A stretch of 64,000 nucleotides of DNA from Actinoplanes lobatus (GCF_014205215.1 NZ_JACHNC010000001.1:8614501-8678500); one strand, 5' to 3'. Counted from the first letter of the stretch, positions 21,059 through 29,888 are shown. Numbers and translations are program-made. Notes: generated from the letters alone by a model not told the origin.

Positions 21059-23011
21059 TCATTGCGCCACCTCCTCGATGTTGCCGGCGGTCCGCGAGGC
21101 CAGGGCCATGATGGTGATCATCGGGTTGGTGCCGGACGGGGTCGGGAAGGCCGACGCGTCGCCGATCCACACCCCCTTGGTGTCGTGCAGTTCGCCGCGC
21201 GGGTCGGCCACACTGGTCGCCGGGTCGGCGCCCATCCGGCAGCTGCCCATCTGGTGTGCGGAGAAGAGCGTCGCCCCGCCGGCCCGCAACGGCAGCCGCC
21301 GCGCCCGGTCGATGTAGGCCTCCAGGTCGTCGCCGAACCGCCAGCCCGGCATACCCCGGCCCAGCACCCGGATGCCGCGCGCCCCGGCCGCGTGGTGCAG
21401 CCGGATCTCCGCCTCCACCGCCCGCCGCATGTTGCGTACGTCGAGGTCGTCGGTGAGCGAGTACCAGGCCACCGTGTTCCCGGCCGGATCGAGGGTGACC
21501 CGGCCGTGCCCGCGGTCCCGGATCAGCCCGATGAACGACCCGTTGTTGCGGTAGTCGGCCATCGCCTGCTTGTGCTCGGCGGCCGTGGTGAACGGCAGCG
21601 CCGACGCCCCCAGCCCGGTGGTGTACTGCACGCTCTCCATCAGGAAGCCGTAGCCGTCCTCGACGTTCGCGAACTCGTTGACCAGCCCGGCCTGCGGCGC
21701 GCCCCACCACGCCTGCATGTCCGTGCCGTAGTCGCCCATGGTGACCGTGCACGGGTGCAGCCGCAGGTGGTCACCGGCCGCCGGGCCGCCGATCCCGGAC
21801 CGCAGCAGCACACCGGGCGTCTCCAGGGCTCCGGCCGCCACCACGACGACCGGCGCGCGGACCGTGACGGTCGCCGTGCCGGTGCCGTCCTCACCGGTCC
21901 AGCGGCCGACCACGCCGGCCGCCCGGCCCTGCTCGACCAGCACCCGCTCGGCGCGGCAGCCGTCCACCACCCGGGCTCCGTGCTCGGTGACGGCCGGTTC
22001 CAGGTAGACCTTCACCGTGGACCGTTTGGCACCGGACGGGTCGCCGAAACCGAGGTGGCCGGCGATCGCGGCGTCGTGGCGCTTCTCGTCCCAGTTGCGG
22101 CGGATGGTGGCGAACGACCAGCCCAGCGCCTCGGCGCCGCGGTGCATGGCCTCGTGTACCCGGTTCAGTTCGGAGCACTGATCGGTGACCGAGAGCTCCC
22201 GCCACACCCGGTCCAGGTGCCGGTCGAAGGCGTCGGTCGCCACGTCGGTCAGGCCGTGCTCGTCGGCCCACTGACGCCGTACCCAATCCTTGGTCTTGAG
22301 GCAGTTGGTCCAGTTGATCACCGTGCCGCCACCCAGGCCGGCCCCGGCCATCAGGGTGACGTTGAGGTCGCCGGTCGGCTGCGGGCCGCCGCGCCAGTAC
22401 GAGTTCTGGTAGGCGGCGAGTTCCAGCTGGTGGAAGTCGGCCTCGGTGCGGTAGCGGCCGGCCTCCAGCACGACCACGCGGCGCCCGGTGGCGGCGAGCC
22501 GGCCGGCGATCAGGCCGCCGCCCGCGCCGGAGCCGACCACCACGACATCGGCCTCGAGCTCCAGGTCGCCGCCGTCCGGCCGGACCGGGGTGATGGCCGG
22601 CCCGTCGGCCGGCGCCGCGGTGACCGGGCCGGGATAGCCGAGGCGGGTCCAGTTCGGATTGCGGCCGTCCGGGCCGACCGCGCCGTAGGTGATCAGCAGA
22701 ATGAGGCTGGTCAGCGAGCCGATGCCGGCCGCCGCCGGGGCGGAGGCCAGCGAGAGTGTGGTGAGGATCTGCTCGCGGGACTCCGGTGAGGCGGTGCCGA
22801 AGCCCTGCAACGCGAGGATGCCGAGCAGGCCGCCGATCGCCGCCTGCTGCTCGTCGGGCATGGTCGCGAGCATCGCGAGCACGCCCTGGTCGGCGCCGAC
22901 GTCGGTGGCGCTGCGCGCCCAGAACCCGTCGGTGTCGCCGGGATGCGGAAGGGAGGGGACGATGGTGTCGCAGAGCAGCCGCAACACCTGAGTCTGTGCG
23001 GATGAGAGCAT
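21059..23011 (-). CDS. GMC-family long-chain alcohol oxidase/dehydrogenase
   Basis: A 650-residue flavoprotein. Residues 1-130 form an alpha-helical extension like that of long-chain fatty-alcohol oxidases. The FAD Rossmann fold starts near residue 155 with [33 protein letters not shown] motifs follow: [31 protein letters not shown], and the C-terminal [16 protein letters not shown]...GLYVADASAFPT-type region (here [26 protein letters not shown]). The length and N-terminal region point to long-chain alcohols as substrates. An AAGGAGG site precedes the ATG. It forms an operon with the aldehyde dehydrogenase downstream and is divergent from an enoyl-CoA hydratase. Confidence 0.9.
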   Translation of the reverse strand: MLSSAQTQVLRLLCDTIVPSLPHPGDTDGFWARSATDVGADQGVLAMLATMPDEQQAAIGGLLGILALQGFGTASPESREQILTTLSLASAPAAAGIGSLTSLILLITYGAVGPDGRNPNWTRLGYPGPVTAAPADGPAITPVRPDGGDLELEADVVVVGSGAGGGLIAGRLAATGRRVVVLEAGRYRTEADFHQLELAAYQNSYWRGGPQPTGDLNVTLMAGAGLGGGTVINWTNCLKTKDWVRRQWADEHGLTDVATDAFDRHLDRVWRELSVTDQCSELNRVHEAMHRGAEALGWSFATIRRNWDEKRHDAAIAGHLGFGDPSGAKRSTVKVYLEPAVTEHGARVVDGCRAERVLVEQGRAAGVVGRWTGEDGTGTATVTVRAPVVVVAAGALETPGVLLRSGIGGPAAGDHLRLHPCTVTMGDYGTDMQAWWGAPQAGLVNEFANVEDGYGFLMESVQYTTGLGASALPFTTAAEHKQAMADYRNNGSFIGLIRDRGHGRVTLDPAGNTVAWYSLTDDLDVRNMRRAVEAEIRLHHAAGARGIRVLGRGMPGWRFGDDLEAYIDRARRLPLRAGGATLFSAHQMGSCRMGADPATSVADPRGELHDTKGVWIGDASAFPTPSGTNPMITIMALASRTAGNIEEVAQ

Positions 23012-23200
23012 GCCGGTCCTCCTTGACCTGAGCCCTCAATCTAGGTCAGTTGATGTCGACGTGTGATTTCCGGTTTACTTTCTGCCGTGCCTCGTCGCGT
23101 TTGCGACGAAGCGGGCGGTCACCACGACCGGCCGCGACCCCGGATCTCAGCGCCGTGCGACCATGAGGGCTCGTTAAGGTTCCGCACCGGGAGGCACGTG

Positions 23201-23968
23201 GTGAGCACCGATCTGTCCGTCACCGTCGACGACGGGATCGCCCTGATCGAGATGCGCCGCCCACCGGCCAACCACTTCGACGAGGCGCTCATCGGGCGGA
23301 TCGTCGAGACGGCACTCGAACTCGACCACACCCCCGGCTGCCGGGTCATCGTGCTGGCCTCCGAGGGCCGCCACTTCTGCGCCGGAGCGGACTTCGGCGG
23401 CGGCGAGTTCGCCCGGGACCACGTGGACGCGGCGGAACGCCTCTACCGGCGTGCGGTGGAACTGTTCGACGTCCGTACCCCCATCGTCGCGGCCGTGCAG
23501 GGCACCGCGGTGGGCGGAGGTCTCGGCCTGGCGTGCGCCGCCGATTTCCGCGTAGCGGAAGCCGGCACCCGGTTCGTCGCCAACTTCGCCCGCCTCGGCT
23601 TCCACCAGGGCTTCGGCGTCAGCGTCACACTGCCCGAGCTGATCGGCCGGCAGGCCGCCACCGACATGCTGCTCACCGGCCGTCGCGTCGGCGGCGAGGA
23701 GGCCTTCCGCCTCGGGCTCGCCGACCGGCTCGCCGCACCCGGCCGGCTGCGCGAGACCGCGCACCGGCTCGCCGCCGAGATCGCCGCGTCGGCGCCCCTC
23801 GCGGTCCGCTCGATCCGCGCCACCCTCCGCGGCGACCTGGCCGAACGCGTCCGCAAGGCGCTCGACCACGAACTCGCCGAACAGAAGATCCACTGGGCGA
23901 CCCGGGACAGCGCCGAGGGTATCCTGGCCAGCCTCCAGCGGCGGACCCCCGTCTTCACCGGCGAATGA
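23201..23968 (+). CDS. Enoyl-CoA hydratase/isomerase family protein
   Basis: A 255-residue crotonase-fold protein starting at GTG behind GGGAGG. The CoA-binding and oxyanion-hole segments are visible: RHFCAGADFGGGEF (about 60-75) and QGTAVGGGLGLACAADFRVA (about 98-118), followed by RLGFHQGFGVSVTLPELIG. Hydratases carry two catalytic Glu residues in this region. Here the first site reads LGLACAAD and the second region GFHQGFGV lacks an obvious Glu, so isomerase or another crotonase activity is possible. It is divergent from the alcohol oxidase operon, which suggests fatty-acid or alcohol breakdown. The next gene starts 16 bp downstream. Confidence 0.88.
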   Translation: MSTDLSVTVDDGIALIEMRRPPANHFDEALIGRIVETALELDHTPGCRVIVLASEGRHFCAGADFGGGEFARDHVDAAERLYRRAVELFDVRTPIVAAVQGTAVGGGLGLACAADFRVAEAGTRFVANFARLGFHQGFGVSVTLPELIGRQAATDMLLTGRRVGGEEAFRLGLADRLAAPGRLRETAHRLAAEIAASAPLAVRSIRATLRGDLAERVRKALDHELAEQKIHWATRDSAEGILASLQRRTPVFTGE

Positions 23969-23983
23969 TCAGGAGTTTCCTCG

Positions 23984-24901
23984 TTGAACACGCCGTCGCT
24001 CGAAGATCTCGACCGGGAGATCGCCCGCCTCGCCACCCTGCTCACCGAACGTGACCAGCTCATGCCGCGGCGGACCACCCTCCAGGCCGCCATCACCAAG
24101 GCCGACGCCGAACTGGCGAGCCTGACCCGGCTGGCCGGCCGTGCCACCGCCACCGGTCCGGCCCGCCTGCTCGCGTCGCTGCGCGGCGGGCGGGCCGATG
24201 CCGCCGCCGCGGGCGTTCGGCTTCCGGCGGCCCGGGAGGAACTCGCCGCGTTGCGCGCGCAGCTCGACGACCTCGGCGCGCGCCTCGATGAGGCACGATC
24301 GACCCCTTCGGCGTACGCCGCCGCGCTCGCCGCCAAGGAGAAGCACCTGCGCGACACCGGCCACCCCACCGGTGAACGCCTCTCCGAACTGGCCGGGCTC
24401 CGCGGCGACCTGGTCGCCGAACTGGCCCGGCTCCAGCGCGCCGAGATCGCCGCGGGCAAGGCCGCCGAAGGCTTCCGGCGCGCCGACGAACTGCTCGGAT
24501 CGGCCGGGAAGTGGTCGGCCTACGACACGTTCATGGGCGGCGGCGCGTTCAGCAGCCACGTCAAGCACCAGCGCGTCGAGAGCGCCGACGACTACGTGGC
24601 CGCCGCCCAGCACCAGGTCGACGTCATGCGCCACGAACTCGGCGACGACCGGGAGGCGGCGCCGATCTCGCTGGAGATCAACGGGACCACGAAGTTCCTC
24701 GACGTCATGTTCGACAACATCTTCACCGACCTGGCGGTCCGCAGCCGGATCAACCGTGGCCAGAAGGAGATCGTCGAGGCGTTCCTGCGGGTCCGGGAGG
24801 TCCGGGCCGCGCTGACCGCCCGTACCGCCGAGGTCCGCACCCGCCTCCGCGAGATCGAGACCGAGCGGGACGGCCTGCTGGTCAACCCCTCAGGCCCGTG
24901 A
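23984..24901 (+). CDS. Hypothetical coiled-coil protein
   Basis: A 305-residue protein starting at TTG behind CAGGAG, 16 bp after the enoyl-CoA hydratase, so probably in its operon. Residues 5-100 and 255-300 are heptad-rich helices (LDREIARLATLLTERDQLM, REELAALRAQLDDLGARLDEA, VRAALTARTAEVRTRLREIETERD). The centre (160-240) is a conserved-looking segment with GKWSAYDTFMGGGAFSSHVKHQRV and ITFLDVMFDNIF-like strands. Such long helical hairpins with a glycine-rich middle occur in actinobacterial proteins of unknown function. No enzyme motif, signal peptide or membrane helix is seen. Its last 12 bp overlap the converging membrane-protein gene. Confidence 0.75.
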   Translation: MNTPSLEDLDREIARLATLLTERDQLMPRRTTLQAAITKADAELASLTRLAGRATATGPARLLASLRGGRADAAAAGVRLPAAREELAALRAQLDDLGARLDEARSTPSAYAAALAAKEKHLRDTGHPTGERLSELAGLRGDLVAELARLQRAEIAAGKAAEGFRRADELLGSAGKWSAYDTFMGGGAFSSHVKHQRVESADDYVAAAQHQVDVMRHELGDDREAAPISLEINGTTKFLDVMFDNIFTDLAVRSRINRGQKEIVEAFLRVREVRAALTARTAEVRTRLREIETERDGLLVNPSGP

Positions 24902-25300
24902 CGGCGTGAAGAAGTGCCGCAGCACCTGGCCGCGGAACAGGTTGACCCCGATCCACCCGGTGCCGGCCAGGACTATCAGCAGCGGCACCCCGATGACCAG
25001 GCCCATCTGCCACAGGGACCAGACCGCCACCAGCACCAGCGCCTGCGCGAACAGCGCCAGCACCCAGCTGAACGCCCAGCCGCGGGCGAACATCTTCGCG
25101 GCGGTGGCCGACAGCAGCCCGCCGAAGAACAGCCCGCCCAGGGCCAGGTAGGCGAACAACCCGTCGTCGCTCTCCAGTGGCGGCTGGAGCACCACGATCA
25201 GAGCCACGAACAGCAGGATCCCGACCATGTTCAGCATCAGCTGGATCCACAGCAGGGCCCGCGTCTGATCGACGTATCGCGGCATCGGCGTGACGGACAT
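24890..25300 (-). CDS. Small four-helix membrane protein, unknown function
   Basis: A 136-residue protein with four hydrophobic segments: about 18-40 (WIQLMLNMVGILLFVALIVVL), 48-68, 73-95 and 97-118. It has a short cytoplasmic N-terminus and an RHFFTPSRA tail. The spacing suits an integral four-helix protein like many small actinobacterial DUF membrane proteins; I cannot name the family. The 3' end overlaps the coiled-coil gene by 12 bp. Directly upstream lies the inverted-repeat element, whose left arm starts 25 bp before this gene's start codon and so may have replaced its original promoter. Confidence 0.72.
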   Translation of the reverse strand: MSVTPMPRYVDQTRALLWIQLMLNMVGILLFVALIVVLQPPLESDDGLFAYLALGGLFFGGLLSATAAKMFARGWAFSWVLALFAQALVLVAVWSLWQMGLVIGVPLLIVLAGTGWIGVNLFRGQVLRHFFTPSRA

Positions 25301-25324
25301 GGATGGGAACTCTATAGAACCTCT

Positions 25325-25848
25325 GTGGTCAAGGTCCGCGTTTCGCTTCCGCTTCTTTTCCGGTACGCGCGACCCCGTCCCGCCTCATCAGGGCCGTCCC
25401 GTCCGGTCGGCGCTCGCTTGCTGCCCGCTCCGTCCTTTGCCGCGCCCGCCGGGCGTAGATCGGTTGGATGGTCCCGCATGTGCTGCCACTCGCTGCGGGT
25501 GGGCGGTTGCGGTGGTGTTTGCCAGACATGCGGTGTGCTGCTCCCGGCCGTTGCGCCGGTCACGCCAGGCGGGCGGTGGCGCTTGATACCGGTCGCGCCA
25601 CGGGAACCCGACGGGAGTCACTCACCGTGACCGTGATGGTGAGCGCATGAAGGCGCGTGGTACATCGATGCTGTTCCGACGACCTCTATCTACCACAAGA
25701 GCCGGTGACCGGGGTCCCTCGCTCACACGGAGTTCCGGCCGGCGGGCAGCGAGATCGCGCCGACCGGACGGGACGGCCCTGACAAGGCGGGGACGAGGAC
25801 ACGCGTACCGGGCAAGGAGGCCGGAAGCGAAACGCGGACCTTGACCAC
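25325..25848. repeat. Element bounded by imperfect ~105-bp inverted repeats
   Basis: The left arm (25325-25428) and right arm (25742-25848) are inverted copies. Identical blocks include GTGGTCAAGGTCCGCGTTTC, CCGGTACGCG and CAGGGCCGTCCCGTCCGGTC, with small differences between them. The outer 28 bp are perfectly matched. The roughly 310-bp interior (25429-25741) has no gene with a credible start or known motif. Size and structure suggest a non-autonomous mobile element or a dispersed intergenic repeat. No transposase and no clear target-site duplication are visible. Confidence 0.75.
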
Positions 25849-25877
25849 GAATGCTTTCCGGCCTCCACCCATGGACG

Positions 25878-26121
25878 TCAGTCACGCCGGTAGTAGTGGC
25901 CGTTGCTGTCGTCGAAGCGCCCGCTCCGGCGGCAGCAGCGACGGAAACCGCCGCCCGGTGCCGCACGGGCAGGGGTCGTTGCCACCGAGCTTCTCGATCA
26001 GCTCGGTGTCCTCCCCGACGACTCGCAGCCCCCGTTTGACCTGCGACTCGCTAGAGGGAACCCCCGGCGGCGCTTGCTGGTCGGCTCAAAAGGAGAAGTC
26101 GGTCTCGTCGTCGCGGTACAT
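25878..26121 (-). pseudogene. SEC-C motif protein, frameshifted
   Basis: An ATG at 26121 has an excellent GGGAGG site, but the frame (MYRDDETDFSF) stops after 11 codons. Beyond the stop the same frame reads [29 protein letters not shown], a textbook start of the zinc-binding SEC-C motif. It continues only after a one-base shift at a GTTTCC run, as [15 protein letters not shown] and so on, to a stop at 25878. The CPCG...CC ligands are thus split over two frames. I read this as a small gene broken by at least one in-frame stop and one frameshift. The right arm of the inverted-repeat element ends 30 bp beyond its stop. Confidence 0.65.
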
Positions 26122-26151
26122 GATGGCCTCCCTCGTCGGCGGATCAATCGG

Positions 26152-27552
26152 TCAGACCGTAGTGGGCGCCGAACGGGCCCGCGACGCATTTACCGCGGTG
26201 GCCAGTTGCTCGGCCTGACGGCGGATCTCCGGGATCGCGGTGGTCTCCCAGAGGTGCCCGCGGCTCAGCGGGCCGATCACCCACAGGCCGGGCCCGGCTC
26301 GGCCGTCCGGGTCGGTGTCGAGGCCGAGCCGGTGCGGGCCGGGACGCAGCAGCCCTTCGTCGAGCAGGGCGCCGAGCAGGGGCCCGGGCGTGACGGGCGC
26401 CGGGGCGGGGCCGGTGCAGGCGACCACCGTCGCGTACCACTGTGGGGTCTCGTCGTTGATCGTGACGGTGAGGCCGCCGCCGGGACGGGGTTCGACGGAG
26501 CTGATCCGGCCGGCGCGGACGCGCAGGTCGCCGTCGCGGCGCAGCCGGTCGACGCGGGCGGCGATCGCGGGCGCCATGCGATGCCGGTGGATCTCCCAGA
26601 GGCGCTGGCAGTGGCGCAGGAAGCGGTCCTGGGCGGCGTGGTCGAGGCCGGCCCAGAGGTCGTCGGCGCGGCAGCGGACGGCGTCGACGACGGCGGTCCA
26701 GTCGGCGCCCGCGGTGACGGCGGCGCGCACGGCGCGCAGCAGCGGGGCCAGGTCGCGCGAGGCGGGCAGGTCCAGGTCGATCGGCGCGGGCGGCCGGTCC
26801 GGGTGGGCGAGCGGCAGCAGGCCGCGGCGGGAGATCAGATCCAGCGGGGTACGCCGTCCGCGCTCGCGCTCGGATCCGCGCTCACGCTCGGTGAGTGTGA
26901 GGGTGAGTGCGACGTCGATCGCCGTGAGGCCAGCGCCGATCAGCAGAACGGGCTGGTCGCGGGGTACGGCGTCGAGCGCCCCGGGCGCCCAGGGGTCGCC
27001 GATGTAGGCGCCGCTGTCGTACGCGGCGTCGCTGATGCCGAAAGGCCGGTGCGGCGGCGGGTTGCCGAGGGCGAGCACGACGTGGTCGGCGTAGGTGGCG
27101 GTACCGGTGTCGTCGAGGACGAGGTGCCCGTCGCCGTAGGGGCGTACCGCGGTGGCGGTGGCTCGCCGGTGGTCGAGCCGGCCGCTGCCGAGGGCGTGGG
27201 TGAACCGGTCGGCGAGGTAGGCGCCGTAGTGGGCGCGGGGCAGGAAGTCCGCCGGGTCCAGCGGCAGGCCGCGGGCGTGGCTCCAGCGGAGCAGGTGCTG
27301 GGGGTCGCCGGGGTCGGCGCTCATCGCGGCGGCACGGGAGTTGAGCAGGTGCCAGGGCCGGGCGGTGCCGTAGGCGACGCCGGGCCCCGGCGTCGTCCCT
27401 GGCTCGATCAGGATGATGCGGTGGTCGGGACATCGAATCAGGGCGCAGGCGGCGAGTACGCCGCTGGCGCCGCCGCCGATGATCACGACGGTGCCGGCGT
27501 GGGTGGCCGGATCGTTCGCCGCGCCCGTTCGGCGGATGACGGTGCTGGTCAT
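26152..27552 (-). CDS. FAD/NAD(P)-binding protein (amine/ornithine-oxygenase-like)
   Basis: A 466-residue flavoprotein of the 'FAD-NAD(P)-binding' family. It has an N-terminal VVIIGGGASGVLAACALI loop, the family motif GVAYGTARPWHLLNSRAAAMS (about residues 60-80), the second nucleotide loop LLIGAGLTAIDVAL, and a C-terminal GLWVIGPLSRGHLWETTAIPEIRRQAEQLA. This family (related to HpyO and to lysine/ornithine hydroxylases) is often found near siderophore or amino-acid oxidation genes, but its reactions are mostly unproven. ATG 27552 has GGGAGGA upstream. A stretch of charged repeats (ERERGSERERG) near residue 240 is a small local expansion. The SEC-C remnant lies 30 bp downstream. Confidence 0.85.
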   Translation of the reverse strand: MTSTVIRRTGAANDPATHAGTVVIIGGGASGVLAACALIRCPDHRIILIEPGTTPGPGVAYGTARPWHLLNSRAAAMSADPGDPQHLLRWSHARGLPLDPADFLPRAHYGAYLADRFTHALGSGRLDHRRATATAVRPYGDGHLVLDDTGTATYADHVVLALGNPPPHRPFGISDAAYDSGAYIGDPWAPGALDAVPRDQPVLLIGAGLTAIDVALTLTLTERERGSERERGRRTPLDLISRRGLLPLAHPDRPPAPIDLDLPASRDLAPLLRAVRAAVTAGADWTAVVDAVRCRADDLWAGLDHAAQDRFLRHCQRLWEIHRHRMAPAIAARVDRLRRDGDLRVRAGRISSVEPRPGGGLTVTINDETPQWYATVVACTGPAPAPVTPGPLLGALLDEGLLRPGPHRLGLDTDPDGRAGPGLWVIGPLSRGHLWETTAIPEIRRQAEQLATAVNASRARSAPTTV

Positions 27553-27658
27553 GTACACGTCCTCCCGGTGGGGTCTGACCTGCTCCCAGCTAACCACATC
27601 TCCCATTGACTTAGTAGGCTTTGCCCCGGCGCGCCGCCCGGCGATTATTGACAATTGA

Positions 27659-27764
27659 ATCAACGCTTTGTCGTTCGTTAATAGATGAGTCGTTATGCAA
27701 ATAGGTGTTAACCGATGAGGTCTTTTGCCGACGGTCCTACGTGGATATCGTGATCAACGCTTTG
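27659..27764. promoter_or_regulatory. AT-rich promoter region with direct repeats ATCAACGCTTTG
   Basis: Two identical 12-bp copies, ATCAACGCTTTG, lie at 27659-27670 and 27753-27764, spaced 94 bp start to start (about nine helical turns), in the most AT-rich stretch of the neighbourhood. They flank the divergent promoters of the flavoprotein (27552, minus) and the pathogen-related-like gene (27835, plus), so they could bind a regulator controlling one or both. Confidence 0.5.
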
Positions 27765-27834
27765 AATTACGGGGGGTAATCAAAACACGACACATCGAAG
27801 CCCCCCTGCCATCATTCTGGAAGGACACCAGACG

Positions 27835-28470
27835 TTGTCTGAGACCCCGTTGTGGCTGCAGGGCCGCACCGCCGTGATCGAGGCCGCCGACCAGGCCGAG
27901 TGGCGCCACGGCACCCCCGACTACCACCTGTCGCACACCGTGATGCCCGGCCAGCGGACCACCGAGCACGCCCCCGGTTCCCTGGAGGCGATCGTCGAGT
28001 CCATCGTGCAGGTCTTCGAGATGGAGGTCTCGCACAAGAAGGACCCGTCCACCTGGGTCTCGATGGTGACCGAGCACTTCCGCACCAACGTGAACGGCGG
28101 CCCGTGGGCGTCCGCGCAGGACATCGCCGACACCGGCAGCTACAACGTGCTGGTCGGTGACAGCCCGTTCTACAAGCCGGAGTCGTTCGACGGCCAGCAC
28201 GACGTCTTCCACGGCGCGTTCCCGAACGGCTTCTACTGGGAGGTCCTCGAGGTCCTCAGCCCGCCGCCGGTGGTCACCTTCAAGTGGCGGCACTGGGGCT
28301 CGTTCGACGGCGAGTACCACGGCCACCAGCCCAACGGCAAGACCATCGAGATGTACGGCCTGAGCGTCGCCAAGGTCGACGACGACCTCAAGCTGCTGGA
28401 GGTCGAGCACTACTACGACCCCAACCAGTTCCTCAGCAAGCTGACCGGCGGTTGCCCGGTCGCCCACTGA
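27835..28470 (+). CDS. SnoaL/NTF2-like protein resembling plant pathogen-related proteins
   Basis: A 211-residue protein starting at TTG with GGAAGGAC upstream. The C-terminal half (about 110-205) has FPNGFYWEVLEVLSPPPVVTFKWRHWG and then GHQPNGKTIEMYGLSVAKVDDDLKLLEVEHYYDP. Together with the N-terminal HKKDPSTW region and NVNGGPWA, this closely recalls the plant 'pathogen-related protein' family, which belongs to the NTF2-like/SnoaL fold. Function is unknown in both groups. An aromatic-lined cavity suggests small-molecule binding or cyclisation. Unlike most neighbours, it has a long AT-rich upstream region and a strong terminator, which points to regulated, possibly high, expression. Confidence 0.75.
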   Translation: MSETPLWLQGRTAVIEAADQAEWRHGTPDYHLSHTVMPGQRTTEHAPGSLEAIVESIVQVFEMEVSHKKDPSTWVSMVTEHFRTNVNGGPWASAQDIADTGSYNVLVGDSPFYKPESFDGQHDVFHGAFPNGFYWEVLEVLSPPPVVTFKWRHWGSFDGEYHGHQPNGKTIEMYGLSVAKVDDDLKLLEVEHYYDPNQFLSKLTGGCPVAH

Positions 28471-28478
28471 CCCGGCGG

Positions 28479-28506
28479 GCCGGTGCCGTTTGCCGGCGGC
28501 ACCGGC
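28479..28506. terminator. Strong bidirectional terminator hairpin
   Basis: A perfect 10-bp stem, GCCGGTGCCG / CGGCACCGGC, with an 8-base loop beginning TTTG. It lies 9 bp after the stop of the plus-strand gene ending at 28470, and its right arm touches the stop codon of the converging minus-strand gene (28506). Confidence 0.75.
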
Positions 28507-28904
28507 TACGTCGCGTTCAGCACCTCGATCAGTGGCAGCGGATTGATGTAGTCCCGGTACGACTCGATCAGCCCGTCCCGCACCCGGAAGACGGCGATGA
28601 CCGTCTGCCGGAACGGCGCCCCGCTCGCCACCACGGTCCCCTCGACGTCGTACTCGGCGATGACCACTTCGGGATCGGTGGTCTCGTGGATCACCACGTT
28701 CCGGTACTCGTCGAACCTGATCAGGCCGTTCGCCCCGGCCAGGAACTCCCTGATCCGCGCCCGCCCCGTCATCCGCGCGGGCGCGCCCGGCGGCCGGAAC
28801 GGCCACTCGATCCACCCGTCCGGCGCCATCAGCGCGGCGAGCGCCTCCCCGTCCTGTTCGCGCCCCGCCCGCAGCGCCTTCTCGACGATCCCGGTAGCGT
28901 TCAT
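28506..28904 (-). CDS. SnoaL-like/NTF2-family protein
   Basis: A 132-residue NTF2-like protein covering a full single domain. It has an N-terminal helix (IVEKALRAGREQDGEALAALMAPDGWIEWPFRPPG), then the strand pattern VVIHETTDPEVVIAEYDVEGTVVASG and a closing FRVRDGLIESYRDYINPLPLIEVL. DGLIESYRDYINP is the usual end of SnoaL-like proteins with ketosteroid-isomerase-type cavities. The reaction cannot be assigned. ATG 28904 was chosen. It lies 23 bp downstream of the NAD(P)-dependent epimerase gene on the same strand and is probably co-transcribed with it under the TetR repressor at 29902. Confidence 0.8.
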   Translation of the reverse strand: MNATGIVEKALRAGREQDGEALAALMAPDGWIEWPFRPPGAPARMTGRARIREFLAGANGLIRFDEYRNVVIHETTDPEVVIAEYDVEGTVVASGAPFRQTVIAVFRVRDGLIESYRDYINPLPLIEVLNAT

Positions 28905-28927
28905 TCGACAACCGTAGGCGGCCGGGC

Positions 28928-29815
28928 TCAGTGGAAGTAGTGGCCGGCGGTGAGATCGTCGAGCAGGGTGGGGTGGGTGGGCTTCCATCCGCGCAGGGTG
29001 CGGGTGGCCTCACTGGACGCCGGGGCGTCGGCGGCGAAGAAGCGGCCGATCCAGCCGAAGTGCTCGTCCAGGTCGGTGGCCGGAATCGGGGCGACCGGCA
29101 GGTTCAGGCCATTACCGATGGCCTCGGCGATGCGGCGGGCCGGGATGCCCTCCTCGGCGGCGGCGTGCAGGACCGAGCCGGCCGGGGCGTCCTCGACGGC
29201 CAGGCGGATCAGCGTGGCGGCGTCCCGCACGTGGACGGCCGGCCAGCGGTTGGCGCCGTCCCCGGCGTACCCGGAAAGGTTCTTGGTCTTGGCGACCTGG
29301 ACCAGCGTCGAGATGAAGCCGTGGTCGCCGGCGCCGTGGACGGTCGGCGCGAAGCGCACGACGATCGGGCGCACACCGGTGTCGGCGAGGGACAGCGCGA
29401 CGGTGGCGTTGGCCGTCCGCGGGTGCAGGGTGGCGTCCGGGATGTCGCTCTCGGTGATGACCCGGCCGAACGCGACCCCGAGGGTTCCGGCGGCGATGAG
29501 CAGCGGATGACCGGTTCCGGCCAGGCCGGCGCCGAGCGCCTCGATGGCGGCCCGGTCGGTCGCGGCGGCTTCCGCCATGCGGGAGAAGTCGTGGTTGTAG
29601 CCGAGGTGGACGACGCCTTCGGAGTCGGCGGCGGCAGCGCGCAGGCCGTCGGTGTCGTCGATGTCGCCGCGGCGGACGTCTGCGCCGAGCGCGGCGATGC
29701 GGGCGGCCGAGGCGTCCGAGCGGGCCAGACCGACGACCTGGTGGCCGGCGGCGAGCAGTTCGGTGACGGCGGCGGAGCCGATCCAGCCGCTGGCGCCGGT
29801 GACGAGGATACGCAT
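28928..29815 (-). CDS. NAD(P)-dependent epimerase/dehydratase-like SDR
   Basis: A 295-residue extended (atypical) SDR. It opens with MRILVTGASGWIGSAAVTELLAAGHQVVGLARS, the cofactor loop GASGWIG. DVRRGDIDDTDGL is a typical beta-3 region, HLGYNHDF follows, and VHGAGDHGFISTLV lies at about 165-180. The usual YxxxK is not obvious, as in many of these atypical SDRs, so a reductase role for an unknown substrate is the most that can be said. It starts 18 bp from two operator palindromes and is divergent from a TetR regulator. Downstream lies a SnoaL-like gene, probably in the same transcript. Confidence 0.85.
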   Translation of the reverse strand: MRILVTGASGWIGSAAVTELLAAGHQVVGLARSDASAARIAALGADVRRGDIDDTDGLRAAAADSEGVVHLGYNHDFSRMAEAAATDRAAIEALGAGLAGTGHPLLIAAGTLGVAFGRVITESDIPDATLHPRTANATVALSLADTGVRPIVVRFAPTVHGAGDHGFISTLVQVAKTKNLSGYAGDGANRWPAVHVRDAATLIRLAVEDAPAGSVLHAAAEEGIPARRIAEAIGNGLNLPVAPIPATDLDEHFGWIGRFFAADAPASSEATRTLRGWKPTHPTLLDDLTAGHYFH

Positions 29816-29832
29816 GTCGATCTCCAGGGGGT

Positions 29833-29888
29833 GTGATGTCACTTGATGACATCACGATAGCGCATGTGATGTCACTTGGTGACATGAC
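29833..29888. promoter_or_regulatory. Two tandem TetR operators, 33 bp apart
   Basis: Site 1: GTGATGTCA-N5-TGACATCAC (29833-29855), perfect 9-bp arms. Site 2: GTGATGTCA-N5-TGACATGAC (29866-29888), one step less symmetric. The start-to-start distance of 33 bp is about three helical turns, so two dimers would sit on the same face. They fill the gap between the epimerase gene (start 29815) and tetR (start 29902), which implies control of both. Confidence 0.85.

Noticed and set aside
25312..25630. Small open frames within the inverted-repeat element
   Set aside because: They lack ribosome sites, have low-complexity Arg/Pro/Ala-rich translations, and overlap one another on both strands; none shows a known motif.
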